A stretch of DNA of 64,000 bases from Halocatena halophila. Lineage in GTDB: Archaea > Halobacteriota > Halobacteria > Halobacteriales > Haloarculaceae. The translations under genes and the position numbers were made by a program. Below, in pieces: positions 18,624 to 28,192 of the stretch (positions are counted from its first letter, which is position 1; every line of letters begins with the position of its first letter). The notes under the pieces are model-generated. The model was not told the origin of the DNA, ran no database searches, and saw nothing but the letters and a program-made list of their open reading frames with translations. The stretch covers positions 1,178,001-1,242,000 of the forward strand of contig CP071306.1 of the NCBI GenBank assembly GCA_027563145.1. Direction: 5' to 3'.

Positions 18624-19121
18624 ATGACCCTGGCGAGTCGACTTTCATACGGTGTGTATGCGGGACTTCTCATCTGTGGAGTCGGAGCCATCGCCTGGGT
18701 GAGTGGCGAGCCGTTCGTCTTTCCGAGTCTCGGGCCAACCGCGTTCGTACTGGCCACTCAGTTCGATGACCGACCGCTGGCCCAAACGATCGTTGGAAGT
18801 CACACCATTGGCGTCGTCGCCGGTATCCTGGCGTGGCTGATTTTCGCACAGGGAATGACGATCAGCACTGTTGGGACCGCTGGATCGATCGCGAGTGGCG
18901 GATTCGTCGTCGGTGCGGTCGTCTCTGTAATTGTGACCACAATTGGAATGGAAACGATTTCGATGGTGCATCCCCCAGCCTGTGCGACGACGCTCATCGT
19001 CTCGCTCGGGCTGTTGACTGCACCCAGCGAGCTTGCCATTGTCGTGGTGAGCGTCGTGGTGCTCGTCGGGACAGACCGGCTACTCAGGCAAGCAGTTCGG
19101 AAAGCCGGTCTGCGATGGTGA
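18624..19121 (+). CDS. HPP-family membrane protein
   Basis: A 165-residue protein with four to five predicted helices and the family's own motifs: FPSLGPTAFVLATQF near the N terminus and ISMVHPPACATTLIVSLG. HPP proteins are integral membrane proteins of debated function (nitrite transport has been proposed for some plant and cyanobacterial members). It lies six bases after mnhG and so is probably cotranscribed with the antiporter. Its 3' end overlaps coaBC on the other strand by 38 bases. Confidence 0.88.
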   Translation: MTLASRLSYGVYAGLLICGVGAIAWVSGEPFVFPSLGPTAFVLATQFDDRPLAQTIVGSHTIGVVAGILAWLIFAQGMTISTVGTAGSIASGGFVVGAVVSVIVTTIGMETISMVHPPACATTLIVSLGLLTAPSELAIVVVSVVVLVGTDRLLRQAVRKAGLRW

Positions 19122-20292
19122 GTCCAAGTCCGGTTTTCGACCCTGCGTACTCCGTGCTGTCGGTTTCGGTGACGAGCAGTGCCCGCGACCGGTCGTCACC
19201 AAGAACGGACGCGTCGTTCGCCACGACGAACGAAAGCCCCGCCCGTTCGAGCGTCGCGCGCGCTGCCGATATCAACTGAGCATCGTCGCCACCCGGTTCG
19301 AGTTTGTGGCCAACGATCGGCAGGGATGGGTGTTTCTCTCGTATCGTGTCGATCAGTTTTGGAGTAGGCTCAAGTTCGAGCGTTCGAGATTCACCAGAGC
19401 GTAGCTTTTGTGCAGCAGTATCGGTCGTGTAATCAGAGATTGCAGCGGCCGAGACGAGCGCATCCGCCGCTGGCGCAGTGTCTTCGACGGCAGCGAGCAT
19501 TTCTGTGGCACTCTCGATTGCCCTGACGTCGGCATACGGGACATCTGGTCCGTCGTGAACCAGCGTGACCGATGCGCCGCGCACGTAACACGCCCGGGCG
19601 ATCGCACGACCCGTCCGCCCGGAAGCACGATTCGTGATCGTTCGCACCGGATCAATTCGCTCGGCCGTTGCCCCGCTCGTCACGACGACATGCTTGCCCG
19701 AAAGCGGTGTTTGGCCGGCCGTTCGGGCGACCGTCAGCGCGATTGCATCGTTCGTGGCGATTTTCGCTTTGCCCTCTTCGATGCGCGGCGAAACGAACGG
19801 CACTCCCCAGGATTCTACCCGCTCGATCGCATCCAGCACGCCCGGATGATTGTACATTGGCTCGTGCATCGCTGGCGCGACGACGACTGGCGTCTGTGCA
19901 CCGAGCGCGGTCGTCGCACACGTCGTCACGGGGGTGTCGTCGATCGCCGCAGCGATCTTTCCGACCGTGTTGGCAGTTGTGGGCGCAATCAGCAACACGT
20001 CCGCCCAGCCGTCAGTGCCACACAGTTCGACGTGTTCGACGCGCCCGGTGAGTTCGGTGACGACTGGATTGTCCGTTGCAAACTCGACGGCAGCGGGGGT
20101 AATAATCCCGCGTGCGCTCTCAGACAGTACCGCACGAACGCTCGCACCACGGCGTCTGAGTTCGTGTGCCAGTTCGACGGTTTTGACGGCCGCGATCGAG
20201 CCAGTCACGCCCAGCGCGATCTGAACGCCATCGAGCGTGCAGCTGTCGCCACCGGTGGTGAACGCGTCTGCAGGCGGAGATGAGACACCCAT
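19084..20292 (-). CDS. coaBC: Bifunctional phosphopantothenoylcysteine decarboxylase/synthetase (CoaBC)
   Basis: A 402-residue coenzyme A biosynthesis enzyme. The N-terminal flavoprotein half (about 22-195) has ALGVTGSIAAVKTVELA, the histidine/PAMN-type region VVVAPAMHEPMYNHPG and the FMN-contacting APTTANTVGKIA. The C-terminal synthetase half (about 205-402) has VVTSGATAERIDPVRTITNR and SGRTGRAIARACYVRG for nucleotide and pantothenate binding. It joins cysteine to 4'-phosphopantothenate and decarboxylates the product. The family normally opens around LDGVQIALGVTGSI, so a start 20 codons inside this frame is possible. Confidence 0.92.
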   Translation of the reverse strand: MGVSSPPADAFTTGGDSCTLDGVQIALGVTGSIAAVKTVELAHELRRRGASVRAVLSESARGIITPAAVEFATDNPVVTELTGRVEHVELCGTDGWADVLLIAPTTANTVGKIAAAIDDTPVTTCATTALGAQTPVVVAPAMHEPMYNHPGVLDAIERVESWGVPFVSPRIEEGKAKIATNDAIALTVARTAGQTPLSGKHVVVTSGATAERIDPVRTITNRASGRTGRAIARACYVRGASVTLVHDGPDVPYADVRAIESATEMLAAVEDTAPAADALVSAAAISDYTTDTAAQKLRSGESRTLELEPTPKLIDTIREKHPSLPIVGHKLEPGGDDAQLISAARATLERAGLSFVVANDASVLGDDRSRALLVTETDSTEYAGSKTGLGLTIADRLSELLA

Positions 20293-20386
20293 TGGCTACG
20301 AACGGCTACGGTGGTTGGGCTCAAAAACGCCGCGTTATTCGCTGTTCGATACCACACTCTTATGCGCTGGCATCCAAAGAGTTCGT

Positions 20387-20908
20387 GTGAACGCCGTCGA
20401 AGCGAGCACTGTCGTCTACGTGCCCCCCACCGAGGTGTATGAGTTCCTCGAAGACTTCACTGGGTACGCCGGCTATTCGGAGTACATTCAGGAGATTCAC
20501 GCCGACGGTGATGGTGGCCCGGGGACGACCTACGACATCACGTTTGCGTGGTGGAAGCTCAGCTACACCGCGCGATCGACCGTAACCGACATCGAACCAC
20601 CAGAACGCATCGACTGGAAAATTTCGAAAGATATCGATGCACGGGGCCACTGGCAGATCACTCCCGCACCTGAACAGGCCCCAGAGAACCACGAGCACGC
20701 CTCACGCGTCGTGTTGCAGATCGAGTTCGATCCGTCATCAGCGAACAAAAACGCAATCGATCTCCCACCGCTGGTCGGTCTCGACTGGGTGATTGGGAAG
20801 GTGAAACCAAAGATCGAACGGGAGGCGACGCGGGTCGTCGAACGCATTGTTGCCGATCTGGAGGGAGAACAACGGCCAGTGACTGTTGATATCGAAACGC
20901 GCTCGTAG
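20387..20908 (+). CDS. SRPBCC (START/polyketide-cyclase fold) protein
   Basis: A 173-residue single-domain SRPBCC protein. The first strand ASTVVYVPPTEVYEFLEDF and the helix YAGYSEYIQEIHADG are typical of the cyclase/dehydrase or coenzyme-Q-binding branch; later strands (WWKLSYTARSTVTDIEPPE, IDWKISKDIDARGHWQITP) line a hydrophobic pocket. The GTG at 20387 gives the normal domain start. Such proteins bind lipids or cofactors; the ligand is unknown. It converges on halocyanin with only five bases between stops. Confidence 0.85.
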   Translation: MNAVEASTVVYVPPTEVYEFLEDFTGYAGYSEYIQEIHADGDGGPGTTYDITFAWWKLSYTARSTVTDIEPPERIDWKISKDIDARGHWQITPAPEQAPENHEHASRVVLQIEFDPSSANKNAIDLPPLVGLDWVIGKVKPKIEREATRVVERIVADLEGEQRPVTVDIETRS

Positions 20909-20913
20909 TTGCG

Positions 20914-21660
20914 TTACTGTTCGTAATCGCCGCCGTAGCGCAAGAAGAAATACGCAAGCCCGAGCGTCGAGACCATCGTGGCGAAGGTGGCGACGCCGAG
21001 ATTTTTCGTCCCCTGATCGACTGCCGGGGGCTGTGGCGTCATGGGTTCTTTTCTGGGAACCTCACCGACCGCAACGGAGCCGATCATCCCCTGGCCTTCG
21101 TGTGGTTCACAGTGGTAGTTATAGATTCCTGCCTCCTCGAACGTGTGCTCGAATGTCGTGCCGGCCTCCCCAACCGCACTGCCACTGGAGAACGCATCAT
21201 CTCCAGAAACGACGTTGTGAGCGCCACCCTCGCCGGTCCACTCCCAGACCACTGTGGTACCTGGCGAAACGTGGACGCCGGCTGGACTGAACGCCATGCC
21301 TTCGCCTGCACCAACTTCAATAGTGACGTCATCCGCTCCCGTTTTATCAGCAGCCGACCCCGACCAGCCGTTTGCGCTGTCGAGAAAGCCGCCGAAATCG
21401 ATCGGCCCGGTCGCGCCACCACCCGATGATGACCCTTCGGTGCCAGTTTCAGCGGACTCAGTACCCGATTCCGTGCCAGAAGACTCCGTACCGCCCGATT
21501 CCGTACTGCTGGAGTCAGTTCCCTCGGATTCGGTGCCGGTATCCGTACTGTCAGTCTCCTGTGCGGCTGCCGAGCCGGTTGTCGCACTCACACCGATAGC
21601 CCCAAAGAATCCAGTTTTGCGAAGGAAATCCCGGCGATCCATCCGCTCGTCCGTACTCAT
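20914..21660 (-). CDS. Halocyanin-like blue copper protein, Tat-exported, C-terminal anchor
   Basis: A 248-residue electron-transfer protein. A Tat signal (MDRRDFLRKTGFFGAIGVSA) is followed by a low-complexity Ser/Thr/Glu/Gly linker of about 55 residues, then a plastocyanin-fold domain whose copper ligands are visible: His in GAHNVVSGDDAF, and Cys, His and Met in YNYHCEPHEGQGMIG. A C-terminal helix (FATMVSTLGLAYFFLRYGG) anchors it on the outer membrane face. It likely carries electrons to a terminal oxidase; subunit I of one lies at 32646. The ATG at 21660 gives a proper Tat signal. Confidence 0.92.
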   Translation of the reverse strand: MSTDERMDRRDFLRKTGFFGAIGVSATTGSAAAQETDSTDTGTESEGTDSSSTESGGTESSGTESGTESAETGTEGSSSGGGATGPIDFGGFLDSANGWSGSAADKTGADDVTIEVGAGEGMAFSPAGVHVSPGTTVVWEWTGEGGAHNVVSGDDAFSSGSAVGEAGTTFEHTFEEAGIYNYHCEPHEGQGMIGSVAVGEVPRKEPMTPQPPAVDQGTKNLGVATFATMVSTLGLAYFFLRYGGDYEQ

Positions 21661-21712
21661 ATGGCGGGCTACGGAATCCGCTGTAGTGAATACTTTGATT
21701 TCCTGTCCAGAA

Positions 21713-22774
21713 CTACAGTGTGTAGTCGAACTCGCCGGTCTCGGTCTCGAGAAACGCCCGTAACAGTGCAATCGTCCGCTCGATATCGTCGAAATGTGCG
21801 CTTTCGGTGACGGTGTGGAGATAGCGCGTCGGAACGCTGATCGCCCCGGCGGGCGTCGCACCGTTCGTGCGCTGGAGACGGGCGGTGTCGGTGCGACCTG
21901 CTGGGAGAATCTCGTGCTGGAACTCGATATTTTCGGCTTCGGCAACCGACCTGAGTCGGCGGTTGACCTTCTGGTTGGTGATCACCCCGGAGTCTTTCAG
22001 TTTGATCGCCGTTCCCGCGCCCAGTTCGGTGACGTGATCGGCAGCCTCGTGACCGGGAATGTCATTTGCAACCGTCGTGTCGAGCGCGATCGCCAGATCC
22101 GGATCGAGATCGACGCCAATCGTACTCGCACCACGAAGCCCGACCTCTTCCTGAGTCGTCGCCACGAAATGGATCGTCACGGACGGCTCCGAGAGTTGGC
22201 GTGCGGCTTCGAGCATTGCAGCCACGCTGACGCGATTGTCGATCGACTTGCCGGTGACGAGCTCGCCGACCGCACGTGTTGTCTGCTCCATCGTCACCAG
22301 ATCACCAACGGCCACGCGCGATTCAACCGTCTCGCCGTCGAGTCCGAGATCGATCCGGACGTCGGAAAGATCCTGTGTCGCCTCCGGATCATCTTCGGTG
22401 TGGGGCGGCACGGAGCCGATGATTCCAGCCAACGCACCGTCGTCGGTGTGGACGCGCACGCGTTGTGCGCGGAGGACGCGCGGATCCCAGCCACCCAGCG
22501 GATCGACCGCAAGAAAACCCTCATCGTCGATGTGACGAACCATAAAGCCGATCTCATCCATATGTGTCGCCACGAGAACGCTGTACTCGCTTTCACCTTC
22601 GATCGTTCCGATCAGGTTTCCCATGGCATCCGATTCGACCGCGTCTGTCGAGCGCTCGAGCTCTCTGCGAACGATCTCGCGAACCGGATCTTCGTAGCCG
22701 GGGACGCCACTCGCTTCGGTCAGTTCAGTCAGCAGTTCCGTGTCAAACGACACTGACGATGGAAAATCCGACAT
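21713..22774 (-). CDS. M42-family metallo-aminopeptidase (TET-like)
   Basis: A 353-residue M42 peptidase, a family forming tetrahedral dodecamers that trim peptides in the cytoplasm. Metal and catalytic residues are present: VATHMDEIGFMVRH, GKSIDNRVSVAAM, TTQEEVGLRGAS, IALDTTVAND and RYLHTVTES near the end. The PDZ-like insert (about 70-165) is also present. No signal peptide. Length is normal and the gene stands alone, 53 bases beyond the halocyanin start on the same strand. Confidence 0.93.
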   Translation of the reverse strand: MSDFPSSVSFDTELLTELTEASGVPGYEDPVREIVRRELERSTDAVESDAMGNLIGTIEGESEYSVLVATHMDEIGFMVRHIDDEGFLAVDPLGGWDPRVLRAQRVRVHTDDGALAGIIGSVPPHTEDDPEATQDLSDVRIDLGLDGETVESRVAVGDLVTMEQTTRAVGELVTGKSIDNRVSVAAMLEAARQLSEPSVTIHFVATTQEEVGLRGASTIGVDLDPDLAIALDTTVANDIPGHEAADHVTELGAGTAIKLKDSGVITNQKVNRRLRSVAEAENIEFQHEILPAGRTDTARLQRTNGATPAGAISVPTRYLHTVTESAHFDDIERTIALLRAFLETETGEFDYTL

Positions 22775-22839
22775 GCAATATGCTCGGTGGGCAGTTCACA
22801 TGAGCAATGTGTTCTGGAGATGGCTACGCAATTCGACAG

Positions 22840-23904
22840 TTACATGTTTCGATCGATTACATAGCGAGTGAATTCGGCGAGCTGAGATTCAATCTCGGGA
22901 TCGAGATCCAGTGCTGCAAGCCGCTCTCGAGACTGTTCTGCAAGCGACTGTGCGTATTCTCTGGCGTATTCGATGCTGTCAGTTTCCTGGAGGAGCTCAA
23001 CGACGAATTCGATTGCCTCAGGATCGTTCGTTTCATCCCAGAGAATCCGTTCCATGCGCGCAACATCTTCCGGATCGCCGGTTCTGGCCGCGTGAATCAC
23101 CATCAGCGTCTTTTTTCCCTCAAGAATGTCGTTGCCCGCCGCCTTGCCGAACGCACCGCCGTTTTCCAGACTGGTCTCGATGTCCAGAATGTCGTCTGCG
23201 ATCTGGAACGCGATGCTCATCAGCTCAGCGAATTCGGCCGCCGTCTCACACGTTGACTCATCTGCACCGGAGACGATCGCCGCCAATTTCGCAAGTATCC
23301 GCCCGAGACAGCCGGTTTTACACGCACACATCTCAAGATACTGCGCTTCTGTGATATCGATCGACTCGGTGTTGTGCCACTGGATATCCATCCCCTGGCC
23401 GAGATGCGTGCGATTTAGCTCAGCCATCAGCATCTCGTAGGCACGAAGTCGACGCTCAGGGGACAGCCCGGCTGGATTGTTGGTGATGATTTTCAACGGC
23501 AGAAAGTACAGTGCGTTGCCGGCGTTTAGCGCCGCGTCGATGCCAACGACGCGATGGAGAGCCGGTTCGCCTCGTCGCATTGTGGCTCCGTCTTCTACGT
23601 CGTCAACGATGATCGTCCCATTATGGAGGATCTCAGGAATGCAGGCGTAGGGAAGATACGTCTCTGGGTCCTCACCAAACCCCTCGATCATGAGCAAACA
23701 GACGATTGCCCGCCAGCGCTTTCCGCCACGGTCAAGGAGATTCCACACAGGAACGGAAAGCGCCTGCTGGACGCCAGTCGTGTCGTATTCGAACCGTGGC
23801 GTGCCGAAAAACTCGGTTAAATACGCGTCGTCGAGCGTTCGTGGTAGTATTCGCTCAATCTCTCTGTCAACAACCGGCCGCCACTCCGCAAGCACCTCCC
23901 GCAT
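22840..23904 (-). CDS. Polyprenyl (geranylgeranyl/farnesyl) diphosphate synthase
   Basis: A 354-residue isoprenoid chain-elongation enzyme making precursors for archaeal ether lipids, carotenoids or quinones. Both Asp-rich motifs are present: DDVEDGATMRRGEP (first) and FQIADDILDIETS (second), plus the substrate-binding LLDRGGKRWRAIVCLL and EGKKTLMVIHA. Chain length cannot be assigned with certainty; the length resembles the GGPP synthase group. Three candidate starts exist (ATG at 23904, 23916 and an in-frame codon at 23973); MREVLAEWRPVV at 23904 fits haloarchaeal homologues best. The initiator tRNA lies upstream on the same strand. Confidence 0.9.
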   Translation of the reverse strand: MREVLAEWRPVVDREIERILPRTLDDAYLTEFFGTPRFEYDTTGVQQALSVPVWNLLDRGGKRWRAIVCLLMIEGFGEDPETYLPYACIPEILHNGTIIVDDVEDGATMRRGEPALHRVVGIDAALNAGNALYFLPLKIITNNPAGLSPERRLRAYEMLMAELNRTHLGQGMDIQWHNTESIDITEAQYLEMCACKTGCLGRILAKLAAIVSGADESTCETAAEFAELMSIAFQIADDILDIETSLENGGAFGKAAGNDILEGKKTLMVIHAARTGDPEDVARMERILWDETNDPEAIEFVVELLQETDSIEYAREYAQSLAEQSRERLAALDLDPEIESQLAEFTRYVIDRNM

Positions 23905-23994
23905 GTCCTGGACCATCCGCTCGGGAATCAAAAGCCTCGTTATTTCAACTGACGCTAACAGACAATGTGCCAAGAGAGCAATTGTCCAAAAACA

Positions 23995-24069
23995 TAGCGG
24001 GAGGTAGATTTGAACTACCGATCTCCGGGTTATGAGCCCGGCGGAATCTCCTGGCTATCCCATCCCGCT
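23995..24069 (-). tRNA. Initiator tRNA-Met (CAU)
   Basis: A 75-base cloverleaf with acceptor stem AGCGGGA/TCCCGCT, D arm containing GGATAGCC, anticodon arm GGGCTCATAACCC and T arm GGTAGTTCAAATCTACC. The A1-U72 pair and three consecutive G-C pairs next to the anticodon loop are features of archaeal initiator tRNA. No intron and no encoded CCA. Lies between the prenyl synthase and the envelope gene cluster. Confidence 0.95.
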
Positions 24070-24210
24070 ACTATCTCGTAGTTCACTCCCCGTAGTAAGG
24101 GTTATGATTCTGTCGCCGTCCGTTACTCACTCACAAGTGGCTGGGTGACAATCGAGAGATCGTTACCACCAGACGGCAACCGACTGATGAAATCCGCTCG
24201 TATCACACAA

Positions 24211-24220
24211 GAATTATAGT
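24211..24220 (+). promoter_or_regulatory. TATA-like box for the YYY membrane protein gene
   Basis: GAATTATAGT centred about 26 bases before the ATG at 24242 predicts a leaderless mRNA. Confidence 0.5.
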
Positions 24221-24241
24221 TCCAGTTCAATATCGCCCCGC

Positions 24242-26515
24242 ATGGAGTATCAGTTGGTTATGCAGTGGCTTTTTGTCTTTTTCGGCCTTTATCTCGCCGG
24301 AATCCCGCTTGCCGTGGTGTTGCACCCCAGGCAAGCAACCGTTGGGGCGCCTGCTGGGCTTGCGCTTTCGTTGCTCCTTTTCGGAGTAAGCACCTACTGG
24401 ATTGGACAGTTCGTGTTCGGGCCTGCAGCGATCGCAGGCGGGGTACTCGTTCTCGCAATCTGTTCGGTAGCTGCCTATCGACGCGTCGATCGACTTCCCT
24501 CAGTGCAGTCGCTTGCTGGTCCGCTCGTGGTGTTCACGGTCGCATTTGTGGTGATGGTGTTGATACGGGCTGTCGATCCAGCAATCCATTCAAGCGGTGG
24601 GGAGAAATTTCTGGATTACAGCCTGTTGCGCTCTTTGACCCGAGCGAGTCAGTTACCACCACAAGACGTCTGGTTTGCCGGTGAAACGGTTCGCTATTAC
24701 TACGGTGGGCATCTGTTGAGTGCGACCATCACACTACTGACCGGTACCGATCCCCGGTTTGGATACAACCTTTCGCTTGCAGCCTGGTATGGCTCGCTCG
24801 TGATGGGTGTGTACGGACTGGCGCGTCTACTGGCGAGGAGTGCAGACTGGAGCGGTAGACGGGCAGGCGTAGCTGGAGCACTGCTCGTTGGCGTCGCGAG
24901 TAATCTCCAGCCAGCCGTGCGGACGGTGCTCTGGCTGGTTCCTGATTCGATCGCAAACGCACTCGCAGAGACACTCAATGTTCCGATTGAGGGACTTGCC
25001 CAATCGCCCGAAGCGTTCTCGTACTGGAACGCCAGTCGAGTCATTCAGACGATTCCAACCGATCCAAAATCACCCCGCATTCCCACGGAGTTTCCGTTCT
25101 TTTCGTTTCTCAACGGCGACCTGCACGCGCATATGATCTCACCGCTCTTTCTCGTGCTCGTGGCCACGCTCTGCTATGGCTACTACCGGACTGACCAGGA
25201 GGACCGAACCCGACGTGTGGCGTTGTTGGTGACGATCGGTCTCGCCAGCGGCTGGATCGCGCTGACGAACACCTGGTCGTTTCCCACGAGTCTGGGGCTG
25301 GTATTTCTCACTGTTGCCTTCAGTACCCCGCTTTTGGGTGTTGGCGTCCAGCGTCGGCTCCGAGACCGACTCGTCCGTGCTGGTGGCAACCGCCAACCGG
25401 TCAAATGGGTTGCAACCGAACTGTTCGGCGCGGTCGGTGCGCTCGGGACACTCACCATCCCGGTGGTTGTTGGTCTCATCAGCGTGGCACCGTTCTGGTC
25501 AACCGCTGTTAGCGGCCGACAGCTGGCTATCGTTTCGGTGCCGACACCGTATGGTCCGCTGTTTGTCGTCCTGGGGGCCTTTTTGCTGTTGTTTGCTGGA
25601 GTAACACTCCGAATCGAAACGCTCAGACCGCTTTTCGAGCGCTATCCTATCGCCATCGGCCTCTTCGCGGGCGCGCTCGTTGGTATTGCGATCACGGGCT
25701 GGCTCCCAGCGCTCGTGCTTACGGCACCGATCGCACTGATCGTCTGGCACCAGCTTCGAGCAGCCAACCGGGACGACAGCACTACACCGGTCACGGGCGG
25801 GTTCGCCGGGATTCTCATCCTCGCAGGGACGGCAATCGTTCTACTCGTTGAGCTGTTCTACGTGAAAGAGCAGGCCGGCATCCACCGGTTCAACACGGTG
25901 TTCAAGGCGTACATGCAGATCTGGGTGCTCTGGTCTATCGCGGGTGGGGTCACGATCGCATGGCTCTGGGAGTCAAACCGGTCCGGCTGGCGGCCAGCTG
26001 GGCGCGTTCTCGTGGCGGTCCTCGTCGTCTCAACGGCCATCTATCCCGTGCTCGCGACGACAAATCATGTCACGTCGCCGAAAATCGGTGGAACGCTCGA
26101 AGAGCCAACACTGGACGCCCACATCATTCTCGACCAGCACCCTGAAGAAGCAGCCGCGATCCGATGGCTCGACAACCGATCCGGACAGCCAACGATCGCC
26201 AGTGCCCCTGGAACCCACATCTACCGGTGGGTCAACGCCGAGGCAACGCTGTCGGGCCTGCCGACAATCGCCGGATGGGCACACGAAATCGGCTACCGAA
26301 ACCGCTCAGTGTACGAACGACGCGTTAGCGACGTTGACAGCCTCTACACCGGCAATCAATCGACAGCACGGCAGATCATCCACCGGTACGATATCAGCTA
26401 CATCTACGTTGGGCCAAACGAACGCGCGCGCTACGACACAATCAGCGTTGGCGAGCTTGACGGGCTCACCGTCCACGAGTTCGGAAACGTGACGATCTAC
26501 GAAGTCGATTCCTGA
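24242..26515 (+). CDS. DUF2298 (Chlor_Arch_YYY) polytopic membrane protein
   Basis: A 757-residue protein with about 14 predicted helices and the YYY-family hallmark region VRYYYGGHLLSATITLLTG and FFSFLNGDLHAHMISPLFLV. The extracellular C-terminal part (about 600-757) is soluble and rich in conserved Trp/Tyr (PTIAGWAHEIGYRNRSVYER). The family is related in layout to GT-C glycosyltransferases and oligosaccharide-handling proteins but is functionally undefined. It sits tail to tail with a GT-C-like gene (19-base overlap), next to a GT2 enzyme, so a role in cell-surface glycan handling is inferred. Confidence 0.88.
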   Translation: MEYQLVMQWLFVFFGLYLAGIPLAVVLHPRQATVGAPAGLALSLLLFGVSTYWIGQFVFGPAAIAGGVLVLAICSVAAYRRVDRLPSVQSLAGPLVVFTVAFVVMVLIRAVDPAIHSSGGEKFLDYSLLRSLTRASQLPPQDVWFAGETVRYYYGGHLLSATITLLTGTDPRFGYNLSLAAWYGSLVMGVYGLARLLARSADWSGRRAGVAGALLVGVASNLQPAVRTVLWLVPDSIANALAETLNVPIEGLAQSPEAFSYWNASRVIQTIPTDPKSPRIPTEFPFFSFLNGDLHAHMISPLFLVLVATLCYGYYRTDQEDRTRRVALLVTIGLASGWIALTNTWSFPTSLGLVFLTVAFSTPLLGVGVQRRLRDRLVRAGGNRQPVKWVATELFGAVGALGTLTIPVVVGLISVAPFWSTAVSGRQLAIVSVPTPYGPLFVVLGAFLLLFAGVTLRIETLRPLFERYPIAIGLFAGALVGIAITGWLPALVLTAPIALIVWHQLRAANRDDSTTPVTGGFAGILILAGTAIVLLVELFYVKEQAGIHRFNTVFKAYMQIWVLWSIAGGVTIAWLWESNRSGWRPAGRVLVAVLVVSTAIYPVLATTNHVTSPKIGGTLEEPTLDAHIILDQHPEEAAAIRWLDNRSGQPTIASAPGTHIYRWVNAEATLSGLPTIAGWAHEIGYRNRSVYERRVSDVDSLYTGNQSTARQIIHRYDISYIYVGPNERARYDTISVGELDGLTVHEFGNVTIYEVDS

Positions 26516-28134
26516 TCGGTTCGTTTGAAGATCGCCACGCCCGGATTGGTGTACACCTGATCGTAGTTGTCGGCCATGCGCAACTCTCTTACCAGTTGCG
26601 TTCGGCCGCTGTGTTCGTTGCCGTGGACAGTGTACGCTTCGCGAGAGACGTAGAGATAATCTGGATGACGATCTGCGGTGTTGAGTAGTACGGACACACA
26701 GTCGAGATCGCGACAGCTTGCGAGATCGCGGAACAGTTCGTACTCGGTGTAGTAGCCACCCGTTGTCGTCCACTCTGCTCCCCACGGACTGAGCACGACC
26801 GTCCGCTCTGCGTAGTAGGGGATCCACTCGGCAGCATCACTCATCACCACGAATGTTTCGTTGCGCTCGGTGTTGTTTGCGATCCACTTGGATGCCACAA
26901 GATCTTGTCCGTCTACAGTCTGGGGCTGTGTGGCACTGTCGTGATAGTTGGTGTTCAACTCGCTGCCAGCAAAGGCAACGCCAGTGCTGATCGCACCGGC
27001 AACGACACAGAACGCAAACACGGCCGAGAACAGCCGCTGTGGCGATGTCAACACCGGGATCGGCAGCTCAAGATCAATGTCTGCGATCGATGGCGCGATC
27101 ACCTCAACGATGATGATTGCCGCCAGCATCGAGCCGGCGACGAAGGTGAACCGCTGTTTTCCGATGACGTATGCCGAAAGCACCATCCACACCGGCAGGA
27201 AGTATCGTCGTTTTACGATCGCGTAGATACCCCCGGCGAACGCGGTCACGAAAAACGGAACGATGACGGTTGATCCCCAGAGTGGATAGATGAGCTTCGA
27301 TTTGATTCGGTCGAAGCCACCAAACAGACCAGTGTGCGTCCCGCTTGCAGTCATAAAGATCTCAAGGCCGTGGGTCTGTGCGATCTGTAGCAGCCACGGA
27401 GACGCACCAACGAGCGCCGTCAGCGGAACGAGTGCGCCCACGAGCAATCCACGAACTGTCCGATCGTAATAGGCGTACAACAGGAGATAGCTCCCCGCGA
27501 AAAAGACCGAGTACACCGGATGCGACAGCAACGTCAACGTAAACAACAGGGCCGCCGGGAGGACCCACCGTCGATTCCGGTCGCGAAAGAGTTTGATGCC
27601 GGCGAACAGCCCCAACATTGTGAACAACACCGCAACCGACCGCACGATGCCACCCGCTGAGATGTGCCACCGCAACACCTGTGGCGTGACCGCGAAAAAT
27701 ATCGTCGCAATACCGGCAAGTTTCGGTTGTCCGAGCAGTTCCTTGGCGACGTAGTAGTACGGAATGAGATAACAGACGCTCACAACACCCGGCACGTACA
27801 GCTCCAGCATCACCGGGTCAACGCCCGTCAGATCCGTTACCGCGGCAATGCAGTAAAACACCAGCGGCGGATAGGCAAACGGAATTCCCCCTTCAAGATA
27901 GTACGGAATTCGCTCTGGGAGCCCATACCCACTCGTTCGGATCTCCTCTGCGATCTGGAGATACAGTCCACCCTCATACGCTGGATGACTGTGCGTCGAT
28001 AGATAAGAAAGATACACCGCACTGCCAACACAGAGTGCCACAATCAGCCAGAGCTGATCGCTGGTCGGTCGTGGAAGACTCCATCGTGGCCGCGTCGCGT
28101 TCTCATCGTCGTCAATCAGGTCTCTCGTTGCCAT
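26497..28134 (-). CDS. Polytopic GT-C-like membrane protein (glycosyltransferase 39-like)
   Basis: A 545-residue protein with about 11 predicted helices and a soluble C-terminal part (about 400-545). An early acidic residue region in the first loop (HSHPAYEGGLYLQIAEEIR) is where GT-C enzymes place their catalytic Asp/Glu. The C terminus ends like an oligosaccharide-binding domain (WGAEWTTTGGYYTEYELF). It probably transfers or binds a sugar from a lipid carrier on the outer face of the membrane; this is inferred from topology and neighbours. Its end overlaps the YYY gene end by 19 bases. Confidence 0.7.
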   Translation of the reverse strand: MATRDLIDDDENATRPRWSLPRPTSDQLWLIVALCVGSAVYLSYLSTHSHPAYEGGLYLQIAEEIRTSGYGLPERIPYYLEGGIPFAYPPLVFYCIAAVTDLTGVDPVMLELYVPGVVSVCYLIPYYYVAKELLGQPKLAGIATIFFAVTPQVLRWHISAGGIVRSVAVLFTMLGLFAGIKLFRDRNRRWVLPAALLFTLTLLSHPVYSVFFAGSYLLLYAYYDRTVRGLLVGALVPLTALVGASPWLLQIAQTHGLEIFMTASGTHTGLFGGFDRIKSKLIYPLWGSTVIVPFFVTAFAGGIYAIVKRRYFLPVWMVLSAYVIGKQRFTFVAGSMLAAIIIVEVIAPSIADIDLELPIPVLTSPQRLFSAVFAFCVVAGAISTGVAFAGSELNTNYHDSATQPQTVDGQDLVASKWIANNTERNETFVVMSDAAEWIPYYAERTVVLSPWGAEWTTTGGYYTEYELFRDLASCRDLDCVSVLLNTADRHPDYLYVSREAYTVHGNEHSGRTQLVRELRMADNYDQVYTNPGVAIFKRTDQESTS

Positions 28135-28192
28135 TGTGATTCCCCCTCACTCGTCGAATTGGACCGTCATACCAGGATATACGCTGACGGAA